64,000 nucleotides of DNA from Phialocephala subalpina (Eukaryota > Ascomycota > Leotiomycetes > Helotiales > Mollisiaceae). Of this stretch, positions 1-12,900 are shown in pieces (positions within the stretch are counted from its first letter, which is position 1; each line of letters starts with the position of its first letter). The DNA lies in contig FJOG01000002.1 of the NCBI GenBank assembly GCA_900073065.1, positions 3,567,926-3,631,925 of the forward strand, given 5' to 3'. The translations under genes and the position numbers were made by a program. The notes beneath the pieces were generated by a model. The model had not been told where the DNA came from. It searched no databases and worked only from the letters and a program-made list of their open reading frames with translations.

Positions 1-1669
1 GGAAGACAGTCAAGATACATCTTGTACACACGTGGCAATGAGGGCATTTGTGGCGTTTCGTAATCGTGGAGGAGTGCGTCTTGAGCAACTTGATGTATTG
101 GCTGAGTACTGGAAGATCGTTATTATGAAAGTCGATTGGATGTGAACTAGGAGAACTTTGATGTTGTGACATTAGCAGGAACTAAAAAATTTCCGAGCAG
201 GAGTGGAGAATAAAAACAGACCTTGTGAACGGCATGTTTCCATCTGAACTTCCTCTAGAAAGAAATTGACATGACCGCCAGCTTCCAAGCCTTCGAACGA
301 GGGGAAGCAAGAAAGTGAAGCTCATTTTAGCATCCTAAGCTCACAAGCTGCCCCTCCAAGGATACCCCGCCAAGAGCACTCACTCACCTAGCCTCTCACA
401 CATTTCTTTACCCATCACCAACCTCTGAGCCAAGAAACACGAATAGGAACATGCACGTCAGTCTCCAAGCCAAGCTTCCCAAAACAAGACATAAATAGAA
501 ATCGCACGTGATTCGGGGTCTTCCAAGCACACAGCCAAATCGCACATCACCTAACCCGAGCTGCCTCTAACAAATCAAGACCATCTTCCTTCCCGCTGCA
601 CGGTACATCGAAACATTGGATCAGTAAGTCTCCCCTCGTGCGGCTTAGTCTCGAGCTTGTGAGAGTGCATGTTTAGTGATCCATCGTCCTGGATTCGGGT
701 CGTTTGCTCTGGCCCACATCTGTATCTACATCTGCACCTGCACGCAAGAGCGAGGCAGGCGCAGGCGTCCGAGTCGGGTTGTTTGACAATTTTAGACGCA
801 GGACCGACAGCCGATGTGTGGTGGTGAGAAGCTTGTTGTGCCTTCGGTGGAGGGAAGGATCCTAGTCTCGGGGGTGGCTGGTGAAGCAAGCGCGTTTGTG
901 AGTGCTTTGGCGTGATGGAGAGGCTGAGTGGCGATTTGGGAGTTGGAGTGATCGAGTGGTCTCTTGGTACTTGGATTGGTGATGCTTTTGATGTTGATGT
1001 CTTGTCGATCTGATGAGATGATGTGACGGAGGTGTTTTGAAGTGTGGACATGGGGACAGGGGAAAAGAAGAGTCGTTCAAGTGAAACAATAGCCGAGGTC
1101 ACACTACGGAGCGTAAAACCTGTGGATTTTTGAACGAGGTCTTTGCAAGTGAAAGACTCGCATTTTGAAAGCTCTAAGTCTCTACCTAACTAAGTAACTT
1201 AGAAAACAGACCCCCATTTCGACTTGGATATTTCCACTCAAGATAAATCGCAGTCTTATTGGAAAAGTGGAAATGAGCCTCACGTGATCGACGAAGAATA
1301 CCTTCAAAGCCGATTGAAAATGCCATTTGAATTACCAACTAACTCCAACCGCTTGTTCTATTGTTTCTGCTATAGACAAACCCCAACCAATCTGCAGACT
1401 CCAAAGAGATTCGTTCCACCGTTCTGAGACTGAAATTATATAAATAGAACGGACTACTAAAATAAGCGACAGACGCCAAACATCAAATCTTCGGCGCGTT
1501 GTCAGCGCGTTTCTTCCATCTTACCAATCTTTTCACTCGCAGCTCAACTCCACTCCCACTCCTCTCAATCATGTCGTTCAATCATTCAATCAGATGTGCT
1601 TGCATGGCACTGATCGCTGGATGCCGAATTGTCGATCAAGGAACTCGAATTGTCGTTGAGTCATAATGC
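1..1669. other. Left-edge stretch with no supported gene
   Basis: I see no convincing gene here. Open frames of 60-175 codons exist on both strands, but the longest (575-1102, minus) is a low-complexity Ser/Pro/His-rich translation with no recognisable domain and no hydrophobic or catalytic pattern. The stretch lies downstream of the hydrolase gene that ends at 1670, so part of it is probably that gene's 3' region. The biosynthetic cluster could continue beyond the left edge. Confidence 0.5.
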
Positions 1670-2950
1670 TCAAGCAGCCGATTTTTGCCTGCAATAGTTA
1701 GCAAGGTATTGACTCTTCGAGGTCCAGCCTCCTACCTGCAGTCCACCATGTGCTGCTCCATCACCAACGAATAGCGTCTTGTCAGCCTCATCCAAGTGTC
1801 CCAACTTAGACATGATCTTTCGAGCGTTCATCTCGGGCTCGAAGTAGATGGCCTGCTCAGCACCAGTCACCAAGACCGGGCATCGGACGCGGTCCAGGTA
1901 CTCGGCACCAGTCTGAGACTTCAAAGTCATCGTCTGCATGAATCGCATCATCTCGGCCGGGTTGTTGACTCCGTAGCACCATTCGTTCTGAGCAAACTCC
2001 CACTTGAGCTGGAAGTTGAACTTGGCGAGGAATCTGCAGACGGTGTTGAACCAATCGTCGCTGATCGATCCGCTCAGCCATCCGTTGATGAAGAATTGTG
2101 GCATTCGGCTGCTGACAATGTCGAACATGTTGTAGAAGCCATCGCATGATATGCAGGCTTTGATTCGAAGGTCACAGGCAGCTCGGAGCGCGAAGTATCC
2201 TCCCAAACTTGCTCCGAGCACTGCGATGCGGTCCAAGTCGAGCCCCAATCGCTCATGTTCTGGCTCAAAAACATCGAAGAGATAGTCCAGAACTCTGCTC
2301 GTCACATACTCCCAGTCTGGTCGCAGAGTTGTCTTGTCTCTTCGAATTGAGAGTCCTTGTCCAGGACCGTCAAAGCTCAGGACTGCGTATCCTCGAGGAA
2401 TTGCTCCTGAGGCACCATAGAAGTATAGCTCTTCAGCAGTAGAATCCAATCCACCAGTCTGCAGGATCAGAGGCACTCGACCGGGAACACGAGCATCGGG
2501 TGCAGGCATATACAGACGTGCTGGGAGCTCGAGACCATCGTCGTATGGAATGTTAAATGAAATAACTTCCGAGTCGAGGAGTGCGCAAGCTCGGTCGTGG
2601 GCATATGCGCTCTTTTGGATGGCGTTAAGAAGTCGGGGATCTTCTCTGTTGATGTGCAAGAAGAATTCGCTGGATCGGTAGTAGTTGGATGATCGGAGGA
2701 AAGCCCATCTCGCAGAAACTCTGTCGCCGTTGGCAAGTGCCTCTTCTCCAAGCTTTGATGCTTGATCTCCCCAGGCATTCCAGGTCTTGTACCATGCCTC
2801 TGGGTCATCGTCCTTCAATTCCGATCGTGCGTCGAGACATTCTGCGATCTCAGCCCCTTGGAATGGCGTTGATCCGAGAACTCTGAGGAATTCGAAGTCG
2901 AAGAACCCCGACTTGAAAAACTTGAATATGTTTGCCATCTTGTTGATCAA
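1670..2950 (-). CDS. Alpha/beta-hydrolase of the AYG1/Fus2 type, cluster tailoring enzyme
   Basis: Single-exon gene of 426 codons; the ATG is at 2950, with a second in-frame ATG four codons later. The nucleophile elbow GASLGG places the catalytic serine at residue 248. The likely catalytic histidine is His401 in GAAHGG, and a QTGG stretch near 164-167 fits the oxyanion region. The long N-terminal cap segment before the hydrolase core is typical of the fungal pigment-shortening hydrolase AYG1 and of hydrolases paired with PKS-NRPS enzymes, such as Fus2 of fusarin biosynthesis. It is transcribed divergently from the PKS-NRPS across about 1 kb, which argues for co-regulation and a role in processing the released polyketide-amino acid product. 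No signal peptide is seen, so it is probably cytosolic. The exact reaction (hydrolysis, retro-aldol cleavage or cyclisation) cannot be read from sequence. Confidence 0.9.
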   Translation of the reverse strand: MINKMANIFKFFKSGFFDFEFLRVLGSTPFQGAEIAECLDARSELKDDDPEAWYKTWNAWGDQASKLGEEALANGDRVSARWAFLRSSNYYRSSEFFLHINREDPRLLNAIQKSAYAHDRACALLDSEVISFNIPYDDGLELPARLYMPAPDARVPGRVPLILQTGGLDSTAEELYFYGASGAIPRGYAVLSFDGPGQGLSIRRDKTTLRPDWEYVTSRVLDYLFDVFEPEHERLGLDLDRIAVLGASLGGYFALRAACDLRIKACISCDGFYNMFDIVSSRMPQFFINGWLSGSISDDWFNTVCRFLAKFNFQLKWEFAQNEWCYGVNNPAEMMRFMQTMTLKSQTGAEYLDRVRCPVLVTGAEQAIYFEPEMNARKIMSKLGHLDEADKTLFVGDGAAHGGLQVGGWTSKSQYLANYCRQKSAA

Positions 2951-3942
2951 TCAAAGTGTCGATTTGGTGTTTTGGGTCTGGCGGCAATTTTTAGTGGGTG
3001 TAGAAGGCTGAGCTGATAGTTTCCAGTCCCACGGTTAAGAAGCGAGAGCCGTTTCTTTTCTCGTCCTCCTAGAGGTGGTAGGAACATATAGCTGAAGTGT
3101 ATTTCGGCGTCGGTCCTGTCATTCGGAGGCGCCAGGAGGCTGTATCGTCAATCGGTGCGTTTCTCCTTTAGGTTTGGCTTCTTCCGGTCATCCCAAAAGG
3201 GGCTGAGTCGATCCGAGTCGGGTAGAATCATCGCGCTACTGCAGCCGCGTGCAACGCCACACACGTGAGCTGCAGACCAAGAACAGCTCTGATTAAGCTC
3301 TGTGAAGCTTCACGGCAAGCTATGTCAAGCTCCTTGTCACGATCGGTTTGTTTGGTATGGCTGACAATAGCTGTGCCCCTCGAACCCCCGACACTGACGG
3401 CCACTTTGCTAAAACGGAACTCGCCCGAGTGGGGTTTCTCGTGATGTGGGCTCCGGCTGATGGGAGCCAGCCGCTGGATCCCTGCTCCCGCACATGTCTG
3501 TACCTGTTCGACACTCACATATGAGACTCATATATCACGTCTTGGATCGACTCTCAGTATCACCATCATCAGCATCATCATCTCTCTTCACTCTTGAGTA
3601 TCTCGACTCGAAACAATCTCAAATATCCCGACTTTGAGACCTTCGACTCGACCTTGTCCTCAAGACTTCTTCTCGACTCAACTTGCTCTTAGACATCCCG
3701 ACTCTAAGAACTTCTTGACTCGAGCCTCCTCATTCTCCTCGAAAACAACCACTCTTCATTGCACCGAACTTTGAAGATCTTTGAATCCGACTCCTCCATC
3801 TCGACCTCCCGACTTCCTGACCCCACCAAATTCAGAATCCTCAATCTCTCGGATTCTACCTTCGCTCGAATTCCATCGCCCTCGCTAATATCATCTCGAC
3901 AACATCAATCTAATTCCTCACACCTCTAACACTACCGTCAAC
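2951..3942. promoter_or_regulatory. Shared divergent promoter of hydrolase and PKS-NRPS
   Basis: This interval of 992 bp separates the two divergent start codons and must hold both promoters. The half towards the PKS-NRPS is strongly pyrimidine-rich on the plus strand (about 3540-3940), as expected for a fungal 5' leader. It contains a two-copy direct repeat, listed separately, and a CACGTG-type hexamer within the run near 3262. I could not pick out a confident zinc-cluster operator. Confidence 0.6.
3601..3726 (+). repeat. Two-copy direct repeat, 70 bp period, in the PKS-NRPS leader
   Basis: Copy 1 begins at 3601 and copy 2 at 3671. Each opens with TCTCGACTC, has ATCCCGACT at the same offset (about 24 nt later), and closes with a CTT/GACTCGA-type segment. 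The period is 70 bp. Further GACTC and CCCGACTT words follow to about 3815. It could be a transcribed leader element or a duplicated regulatory site; nothing favours either reading. Confidence 0.65.
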
Positions 3943-6900
3943 ATGGTTTCTCGCAAGACTGCAGCTGCCACCGAGGCTTCTGCCAACAGATACGAATCCT
4001 ACATCAACGAGCCCATTGCCGTTGTCGGTACAGGATGCCGCTTCCCAGGCGGCTCAAGCAGCCCTTCTAAGCTTTGGGATATGCTCATTGAGCGTCGCGA
4101 TGCCTTGAGGAACATCGACCGCTGGAGCGCTGAGGGATTCCACCATTCGAATGGCGAGCGCTCTGGTGCTCTCAACGTCAAGAACGCCTACCTCCTCCAG
4201 GAGGACGTCAAGGCCTGGGATGCCTCCTTCTTCGGTATCAACCCTCGTGAGGCTGAAGCTGTTGATCCCCAGCACCGTATTCTTCTTGAGACTGTTTACG
4301 AGGCTATGGAAGCTGGTGGTTTCTCCATGGAGAACATGCAGGGCTCAGACACCGCGGTCTACGTGGGCACGATGACTGCTGACTACTCCGAAATGCTTCT
4401 TAGAGGTCCCGAGAACCTCCCGACTTATTTTGCAACTGGCACCAACTCATCTATCCTGTCCAACCGAGTCTCTTACTTCTTCGACTTGAAGGGACCATCC
4501 GAGACCATCAACACTGCCTGCTCATCCTCCTTGGTCGCTGTTCATCACTGCGTTCAGTCTCTCCGCAACGGCGAGTCCCGCATGGCAATTGCTGGAGGTG
4601 CTAACTTGATCCTGAACCCTGAGTTCATGGCTTCCGAGTCCAACCTCCACATGCTGTCTGCTGAAGGACGATCTCGCATGTGGGATGCTGGCGCGAACGG
4701 TTATGCTCGTGGTGAAGGTTTCGCCGCAGTCATCTTGAAGAAGCTCTCTGACGCTATCGTTGATGGCGACGACATCACTTGCATCATCCGCGAGACCGGT
4801 GTCAACTCCGATGGACGAACCAAGGGTATAACCTTGCCAAGTGGCGAGGCCCAGACCAGCCTTATCAAACAAGTGTACGCAAAGGCCGGTCTCAACTCCT
4901 TCTCCGCAATCGACAGACCCCAATACTTCGAAGCCCACGGCACTGGAACCCCAGCCGGTGACCCAATCGAGGCCAACGGCATTCGCGACGCTTTCTTCTT
5001 CGAGGATGTTCAACGAGAGGGCGAGAAACTGATCGTTGGCTCAGTCAAGACCTCCGTCGGTCACACCGAGGGTACTGCAGGTCTTGCAGGCTTGATCAAG
5101 GTTGCTCAAGCTATCAAAAGAGCTACCATTCCTGGCAACCTTCTCTTCAAGAGCTACAACCCAAAGATCCTCCCTCTCCTTGAACACCTCGAGCTCGCCA
5201 AGCAGACTCTGCCATGGCCTGCACCGCTTCCTGGCGCACCTCGACGTGCCAGTGTCAACTGCTTCGGATTCGGCGGAACCAACTCCCACGCCATCGTCGA
5301 AAGCTACGAACCATCACCATACACCATCTCCCGCAAGATGCTCCTCCCCGCCCAAGCGCTAATAGCCATCCCTCTCGTCCTCTCTGCTAACAACGAATCA
5401 TCGTTGGCAAAGATGGTGCAGAACTACTACGACCTCATCGAGGCTGATGAATCCATCAACCTCAATGACCTCGCCTGGACTCTTGCCAACCGCCGCTCTG
5501 AACTCGCTCTCAAGGTGACCTTCGCTGGTGCAACTAGAGAAGCTCTTCTCGAGAACATGAGCAAGGTTCTCCAGAAGACCAAGAACTCTCCCCCATCCAA
5601 CATTGGCACTCGCCGCGACGCTCGAACCAAGGCACCCCGCATTCTCGGTGTCTTCACTGGTAAGAATAAAATACACTTAATATAATCATAAATATGAAAC
5701 AGTAATTAACTCTTTGAATAGGTCAAGGTGCTCAATGGCCCAACATGGGTCGCGATATCCTCCTCAACTCCACAATGGCAAAGGAGTCTATCAAGAATAT
5801 GGATGCTGCTCTCCAGGAGCTTCCAGAGACTGACAGACCAAAGTGGACTCTCGAGGACATCATCTGCGACAAAGTCCAGGGAAAGCGCATCGATGAGGCT
5901 GAGTTCTCCCAACCAGTATGCACAGCTGTTCAAGTCATGCTCGTCGACATCCTCCGCTCTGTTGGTCACAAGTTCTCTGCCGTTGTTGGTCACTCATCTG
6001 GTGAAATTGGTGCAGCTTACGCAGCTGGTGTCGTCACAGCTTCCGAGGCCATCAAGATCGCCTACTACCGTGGTTTCCACACCAAGCTCGCTCAGGGCCC
6101 AACTGGAAAGCAGGGTACTATGCTGGCGGCTGGTCTCTCTCACGAGGACGCTGATGAGTTTTGCTCTCAGCCCCAGCTTGTCGGCCGCATCTCGGTTGCA
6201 GCCAGCAACGCCCCCGAGAGCGTCACACTCTCTGGTGACGTCGACGCTGTGAAGGAAGCCAAGCAGATGCTTGACGACAGAGGAATCTTCGCCAGAGCCT
6301 TGAAGGTCAACAAGGCTTACCACTCTCAACACATGAACCCCGTCTCTCCTCCGTATACCGAGTCTCTTCGTGCTCAGCGCATTCAGCCCAAGCTCCCATA
6401 CGAGGGCTGCAAGTGGATCTCTTCCGTCACTGGTGACCCAATTGAGGATGAGATGGATCTCCGAGCATTGACCAGTGTTTACTGGAAAGACAACATGCTC
6501 AAGCCTGTCTTGTTCTCAACTGCCGTCGAGCAAGCTGTCTTCGGTCAAGAGCCATTCGACTACGCCATGGAAGTTGGCCCTCACACTGCCTTGAAGGGGC
6601 CTTTTCTCCAAACATTTAAGGCTGCTATGGGCGGAACTCTCCCATACGGTGGTACTCTCACTCGCCATGCCGAAGACATTGGTTCCATGGCCACTTCTCT
6701 TGGTGGCCTCATGAACTACACTGCCCCTTGCGACTTCCGTACTGAGGAGTATGTTCGCTCATTCCAAGCTGGTGTTTCACCTGCTCTCGTCAGCGGTCTC
6801 CCATGCTACCCATGGGATCACTCTCAACAATACTGGGGGGAATCTCGCTACTCCAAGAAGTACCGTACACGCAGTAAGGCTCGCCATGACCTTCTCGGTG

Positions 6901-9900
6901 CCCAACTCCCGGACGATCTTGAGCACGATCTCCGCTACAGAAACACCGTCCGTGTCTCTGAGACCCCTTGGCTCGCTGGCCACAAGGTTCAGGGCCAAAT
7001 CGTCTACCCTGGTGCTGCCTACATTGCCATGGCTTTGGAGGCATCAAAGGATCTTGCTGGTGATCTCCCAACCAAGATGGTTGAGCTTTTGGACATTGAG
7101 TTGAACCGCGCCATCGGCCTTGAAGAAGGCTCCAATGGTGCCGACACACTTCTTACACTGAAGAAGACTCATGAGGGTCCTCTCAATGGCGAGAACTTCA
7201 TCGAGGCCGAGTTCTCCATCTTCTCCGCCGTTGGCGTTGATGCTGAGAGCTGGGACATTAATATGAAGGGGCGCATGCGAATCATTCTCGCTGACTCCAA
7301 CACTCCAGACATCATTCTCCCAGAGCGCGACAACAACCCTCTCTTGCTCAGCAAGCTCCACGTCGAGACCTTCTATAACACATTAGAGAACATTGGCTTC
7401 AATTACCAAGGTCTATTCCGCCGTCTTGAAACCATCGACAGACGCATGAACAGAGCCACTGCTACGGCCATCGAGTACCCCGAAGACCCCGAGATGCCAG
7501 TCATGATGCACCCTGCCTTGATGGATGCCTCCTTCCAGACCTGCTTCGCTGCTCTTCACTTCCCAGGTGACGGTGGCATGAGCTGCCCATACCTCCCTAC
7601 TGGCATCAAGTGCCTCCGAATCAGCACCGACCGTGATGAGTTCGGACCTGAGGCTGAGGTGACCATTGACACCTTCGTCACCAGCAACGAGAACATGAAG
7701 ATCTGTGCCGACATCGAGATGTTCAGCTCCGCCACTGGTGCTCCCAGAATGCAAATTGAGGGACTCTCATGCACAGCCCTAGATCGCGCCACCGAAGACA
7801 ACGACATCGAACTCTACGCCCAGACTGTCTATCGCCCTGAAATCTCCAAGTCAGCCACCGAGATCGAGGAGATTGACGAGTCCTATTCTGAGCTCAGCTT
7901 GGTCAACCTTTGCGAGCGACTGGCATACATGTACCTTCGCAAACTCAACAACTCTGTCTCACGACGAGAGGTCGAAGAGTTCTCATGGAATCACCAACGC
8001 ATCTTCCAATTCATCGACCACCTCTTCCCTGTGGTGGAGAACGGACAGCACGATTCCATCAAGGCCGAGTGGGCTGACGACGACGAAGCTTGGCTTGAGG
8101 AGCAAGCTGCCAAGCACATGGACCAGGTCGATGTCCAACTCATCACCACTGTTGGCCAGAACCTGCTATCTGTTGTTCGCGGTCAAACCAACCTTCTGGA
8201 GTGCATGATGAAGGATGACATGCTCAACCGATACTATGCCCTCGGTCAACAAATCAAGGAGTCCAACTCCTCCCTCAGCCGCACTGTTGGCCAGATCGTC
8301 CACAGATACGCCGGTATGAAGATCCTTGAGGTTGGCGCCGGAAGCGGTGCTGTGACCAAGGGTGTCATTGGCGAGATTGGACACCTGTTCAAGAGCTACA
8401 CTTTCACCGACGCCACAGACAAGTCATTCGACAAGGCCAAGGAAAACCTCTTCCAATGGACTGGCAAGATGAAGTTCCAGGCTCTTGAAATCGAGGGCGA
8501 TGTTGTCGACCAAGGATTCGAGGAAGGCTCTTACGACTTGATTATTGCTTCCAACGTCGTTCAGACTTCTCAGAATCTTCAGAAGACCATGGAGAATATC
8601 CGATCTCTCCTCAAGCCTGGTGGATATGTTGTCCTCCAAGAAATCAGTGTGCCAGACGTTCTCCGCGTCAAGTTCATGACTCTTGGTCTTCCTGCTTGGT
8701 GGATGGGTGATGATGACAGCCGCCGATTCGGCCCTGCTGCTTCCATCTCTCAATGGACTTCTCTCCTCAAGGACACTGGCTTTTCTGGTGTCGATCAAGT
8801 CACCAACGATCTTGCTGATCGTCCGATGTATATGACGTCCGTCGTTCTTTCTCAAGCTGTTACTGACGAGGTTAACTTTCTCCGAGAGCCATTGTGCCCA
8901 CCTGAGCTCCGGGTCACCATCCGCGATATCTGCATCATCGGCAACAACTCTGCCCGCAATGCCGAGATCACCGCCTACATCGAGGAATCATGCAAGCAAC
9001 TCGGCAGCGACCTCCCAAAGATCTCATTCGTTCCCCGCGTTGAGAAGCTTGCTGAGTTCAAGTCCGATTTCTCTGCTGTCATCTTCTTGCAAGATCTCGA
9101 TGAGCCAATCTGGAAGAATCTGACTCAAGACACCATCACTGGTCTTCAGAATATCGTCGACCGCTCTAAGCAGGTCCTATGGGTCACTTCTGGTTGCAGA
9201 CTCGAGAACGCTTACGCCAATATGTCTCTTGGTGTTGGACGTGGTCTCCAATCTGAATATGCTCACGTTCAGATACAACTTCTCGACGTCGAACCATCTG
9301 AGGTCGAGACTAGCAACGATCTCTTGGCTGCTGCTGCCATCCGACTGTTCGCCGATGAGGATATCCGCGCTTCCTCTCCCAATATCCTTTGGACTGCTGA
9401 AGAAGAGATGATCATTAAGGGCGGCAAGTTCTTGATTCCTCGTATTACTGCCGACCAGGTTCTCAACGACCGCCTGAATGCTCGCCGCCGTGCCATTGAG
9501 AAACAGGTCAACCCATCCGAGAGCCAGGTCTTGATCTCGCAATCAGAAGGCAACTACGTTGTTGCTGAGCCTCATCTCACCATGCTCGCTACCGAGAGCA
9601 AGACCGACATCAAGATCAAGGTCACTCACTCTCTACTTGCTGCCATCAAGGTCGGCGAGAACCAGAACATGTACTTGACCATCGGAAAGGTCATCGAGGG
9701 TGGTGATCTCACTGCTGGAAAGGATGTTCTCGCATTCTCCCACGTCAACGCTTCCATCATCAGCGTCCCTGCCTCTCAAGTTGTGCCCATCTATGTCAAG
9801 GTTGACTCTCCTCCCAAGTTCATCGAATCGGTCGCCACAACTTTCGTTTCATCTGCGCTTTTCTCGCAGCTTCGTCACGGATCGACTGTTCTCTTCCTGG

Positions 9901-12900
9901 GTCCCAACAAGAGCCTTGCAGCTTCTTTCAAGAATACTGCTGGAAGTCTTGGTTTGAAAGTCTTCCACGCATCAACCACTCCTACCACCGATCCTGAGGT
10001 TGTCTATATTAACCCTCACACCTCCGAGCGTGCCCTCCGCAACATCCTGCCAAAGAAGATCGACATGGTCTTGGACTTCTCCACCGTTGACCAACCATCC
10101 AAGATTCTGTCTCTTCAGAACTCGGATGAGTGCATCAACACCAAGATCCACGACCTCTTCGGCAAGAACGCCACCTCCAACAAGATTGCCGACCGCGTCA
10201 AGGATGAGCTCTTAAAGGCTCACTTCGTTGCTGCCAACTTTGTTGACCACACTGAGGCTCCTGAGGTTGTCACACTTAAGGAGCTCACCAGCTCTTCTCA
10301 GGCCCGAGCATACCCCGCCGTCTTGGACTTCACTCAAGACACTGAGGTATCTGTTCACGTTGCTCCAATCCGAACTGAGAACCTCTTCCGCGATGACAAG
10401 ACTTACCTCCTTGTTGGATGCACTGGTGGTCTCGGTCAAGCTCTCTGCCGCTGGATGGTCCAGAACGGTGCCAAGCACCTCGCTCTCACCACTAGAAACC
10501 CCAAGTCCGTCAACAAAATCTGGTACAACGAGATGGTCCGCGCTGGCGCCAACGTCCAGGTGTTCGCTTGCGATGTCACTGATGGCACCTCTCTCCGCAA
10601 GACTCACGATGAGATCACCAAGATCATGCCAAAGGTCGCCGGCGTGGCTAACGCTGCAATGGTCTTGGCCGATCGTCTTTTCAACGACATCACTTTTGAG
10701 GACTTCCAGAAGTGCTTGAAGCCAAAGGTCGATGGTACTGATCAACTTGACGAGCTCTTCGGTGAAGGCTCTGATCTCGACTTCTTTATTCTGTTCTCTT
10801 CTCTCGCCAACACTGTCGGAAACCGTGGTCAATCCAACTACCTCGCTGCAAACGGTTACATGCAAACCATCGCTGCCCAACGTCGCAACCGTGGCCTCAC
10901 TGCTTCAGTAATGCATATCGGAATGGTCATCGGTATCGGTGTTGTTTCTCAAGATGCTGCTCTCGAGACCTCTCTCAAGCGACAGAAGTGGATGGCTATC
11001 TCTGAGCCTGCCTTCCTTGATATGTTCGCTGAATGTATCTTGGTCGGTCGTCCTAACTCTGGCCACTCGAATGATATCATCACCGGTCTTCCACGCAACA
11101 GCACTCTCAATGCTGATGATAACCCATGGTACGCCGCCAACCACAGATTCTCTCACTACGTCCTCAAGAAGGAGGAGGGTGAAGATTCTTCCGCTGGTGG
11201 CGCTTCCCTTCCCATCAAGCAACGTTTGATGGCTGCTACCTCTGTCGAGCAGAAATCCGAGATCATCCGTGGCGACTTCCTCCTCAAGATGAGCCGTATC
11301 CTGCAGGCTGCCGTTGAGAACATTGACATCTCTCAGCCTCTCCTTGCCCTTGGTGTCGACTCCTTGATGGCTATGGAAATCAGATCCTGGTTCTTGGGCC
11401 AGATCGATGTTGACATGCCAGTCCTCAAGGTTCTTGGTGGTGGAAGCGTCTCCACTCTCTGCTCTGATGCTGCAGCTCTGGTCAAGATCTCCGCTGAGCC
11501 CGAGAAGGTCGAGCAGGAGTCTATCCCATCTGAGGCTTCCATGTCTTCAGCTCCTTCCCGATCAATGACTCCCGATCTCCTTGCCACACCTCCATCCACC
11601 CCTGGCATGCTCTCGGAGGAATTCCAATGGGTCTCTCGTGAGGGATCCGACTCTGGCGAGTACGATGGCATTGAGCTCATCCCTGGCATGGAGCGAGTTG
11701 GACGCATGTCCTTCTCCCAAGAACGTCTCTGGTTCTTGCAATCCTTCCTCACGAACCCCGCCACCTACAATATCACCCTTGCCTACCGCATCAAGGGTCC
11801 CTTCCGCGTCGCCGACTTCGACCAAGCTTTCTACGAGCTCATTGACCGACACGAGACTCTCCGTACTGCTTTCTTCACCGATAAGACTAACTACCTTGGA
11901 TACCTGGGCGCGGTTGAGCACACTCCTTTCGTTATGGAGCAGAAAGCATATACTGGCGAGGACCAGATTAAGGAGGAGTTCAAGCGCACTAACGAGCACC
12001 ACTATGATCTGGAGAATGCTGAGTCTATGAAGGCTACCCTCCTGATCGAGAATGCCGAATCGTATGTCCTTATCATGGGCTTTCATCATATTGCCGTCGA
12101 CGCTACTTCTTCTTCCATCTTGGTTCGCGACATTGCTGCCATCTACAGTGGTCAGCAACTCGCACCCCTCAAGCACCAATACATCGACTACGCCAATAAA
12201 CAACGCATGCTAGTCGAGCAAGCCTTGAACACCGACGTCGACTACTGGAAGGCTGAGTTCCCAGATATCCCAGAGACTCTGCCCCTATTCGACTTTGGAA
12301 CTGTCAAGTCAAGGAAGCCATTGACTGAGTACAACCTCCGCATCCAAGAGACTCGCCTCGACACCGGCTTCTCTTCCAACCTCAAGGCTGCTGCTCAGAA
12401 GCTCCAAGTCACTCCTTTCCACGTACACTTGGCCACTCTTCAAGTTATGCTCCACAGACTCCTCAACATTGACGACATCTGCATTGGTATCACTGATGCC
12501 AACAAGAACGACCCAGACCACGTCGACACTCTCGGTTTCTTCGTCAACTTGCTTCCTCTCCGCTTCAAGGTTGAGGGTGCTCGCTCCTTCGCTAAGCTCG
12601 CCAAACAGGCCAAGGACAAGACCCTCTCTGCCTTGGAGCACTCTCAGACTCCTTACAACGTCCTTCTCGACAAGTTAGAGGTGCCAAGATCCACCACTTC
12701 TAATCCTCTCTTCCAGGTCCTCATGAACTACAAAATGGGCTCCCTCCGAGATGTTCCTATTGGAGAGTGCACTGGTGAGGTCATTGACTTCGCTGATGCC
12801 AGCAACCCATACGACCTGCAATTCGATGTTGAGCAATCTGTTGATGGTACCACCTTGGTCACTGTCTCCACTCAATCTTACCTCTACTCTGAGGAGGACC

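Noticed and set aside
575..1102. 175-codon minus-strand frame
   Set aside because: Low-complexity translation, no domain, overlapping open frames; no support as a gene.
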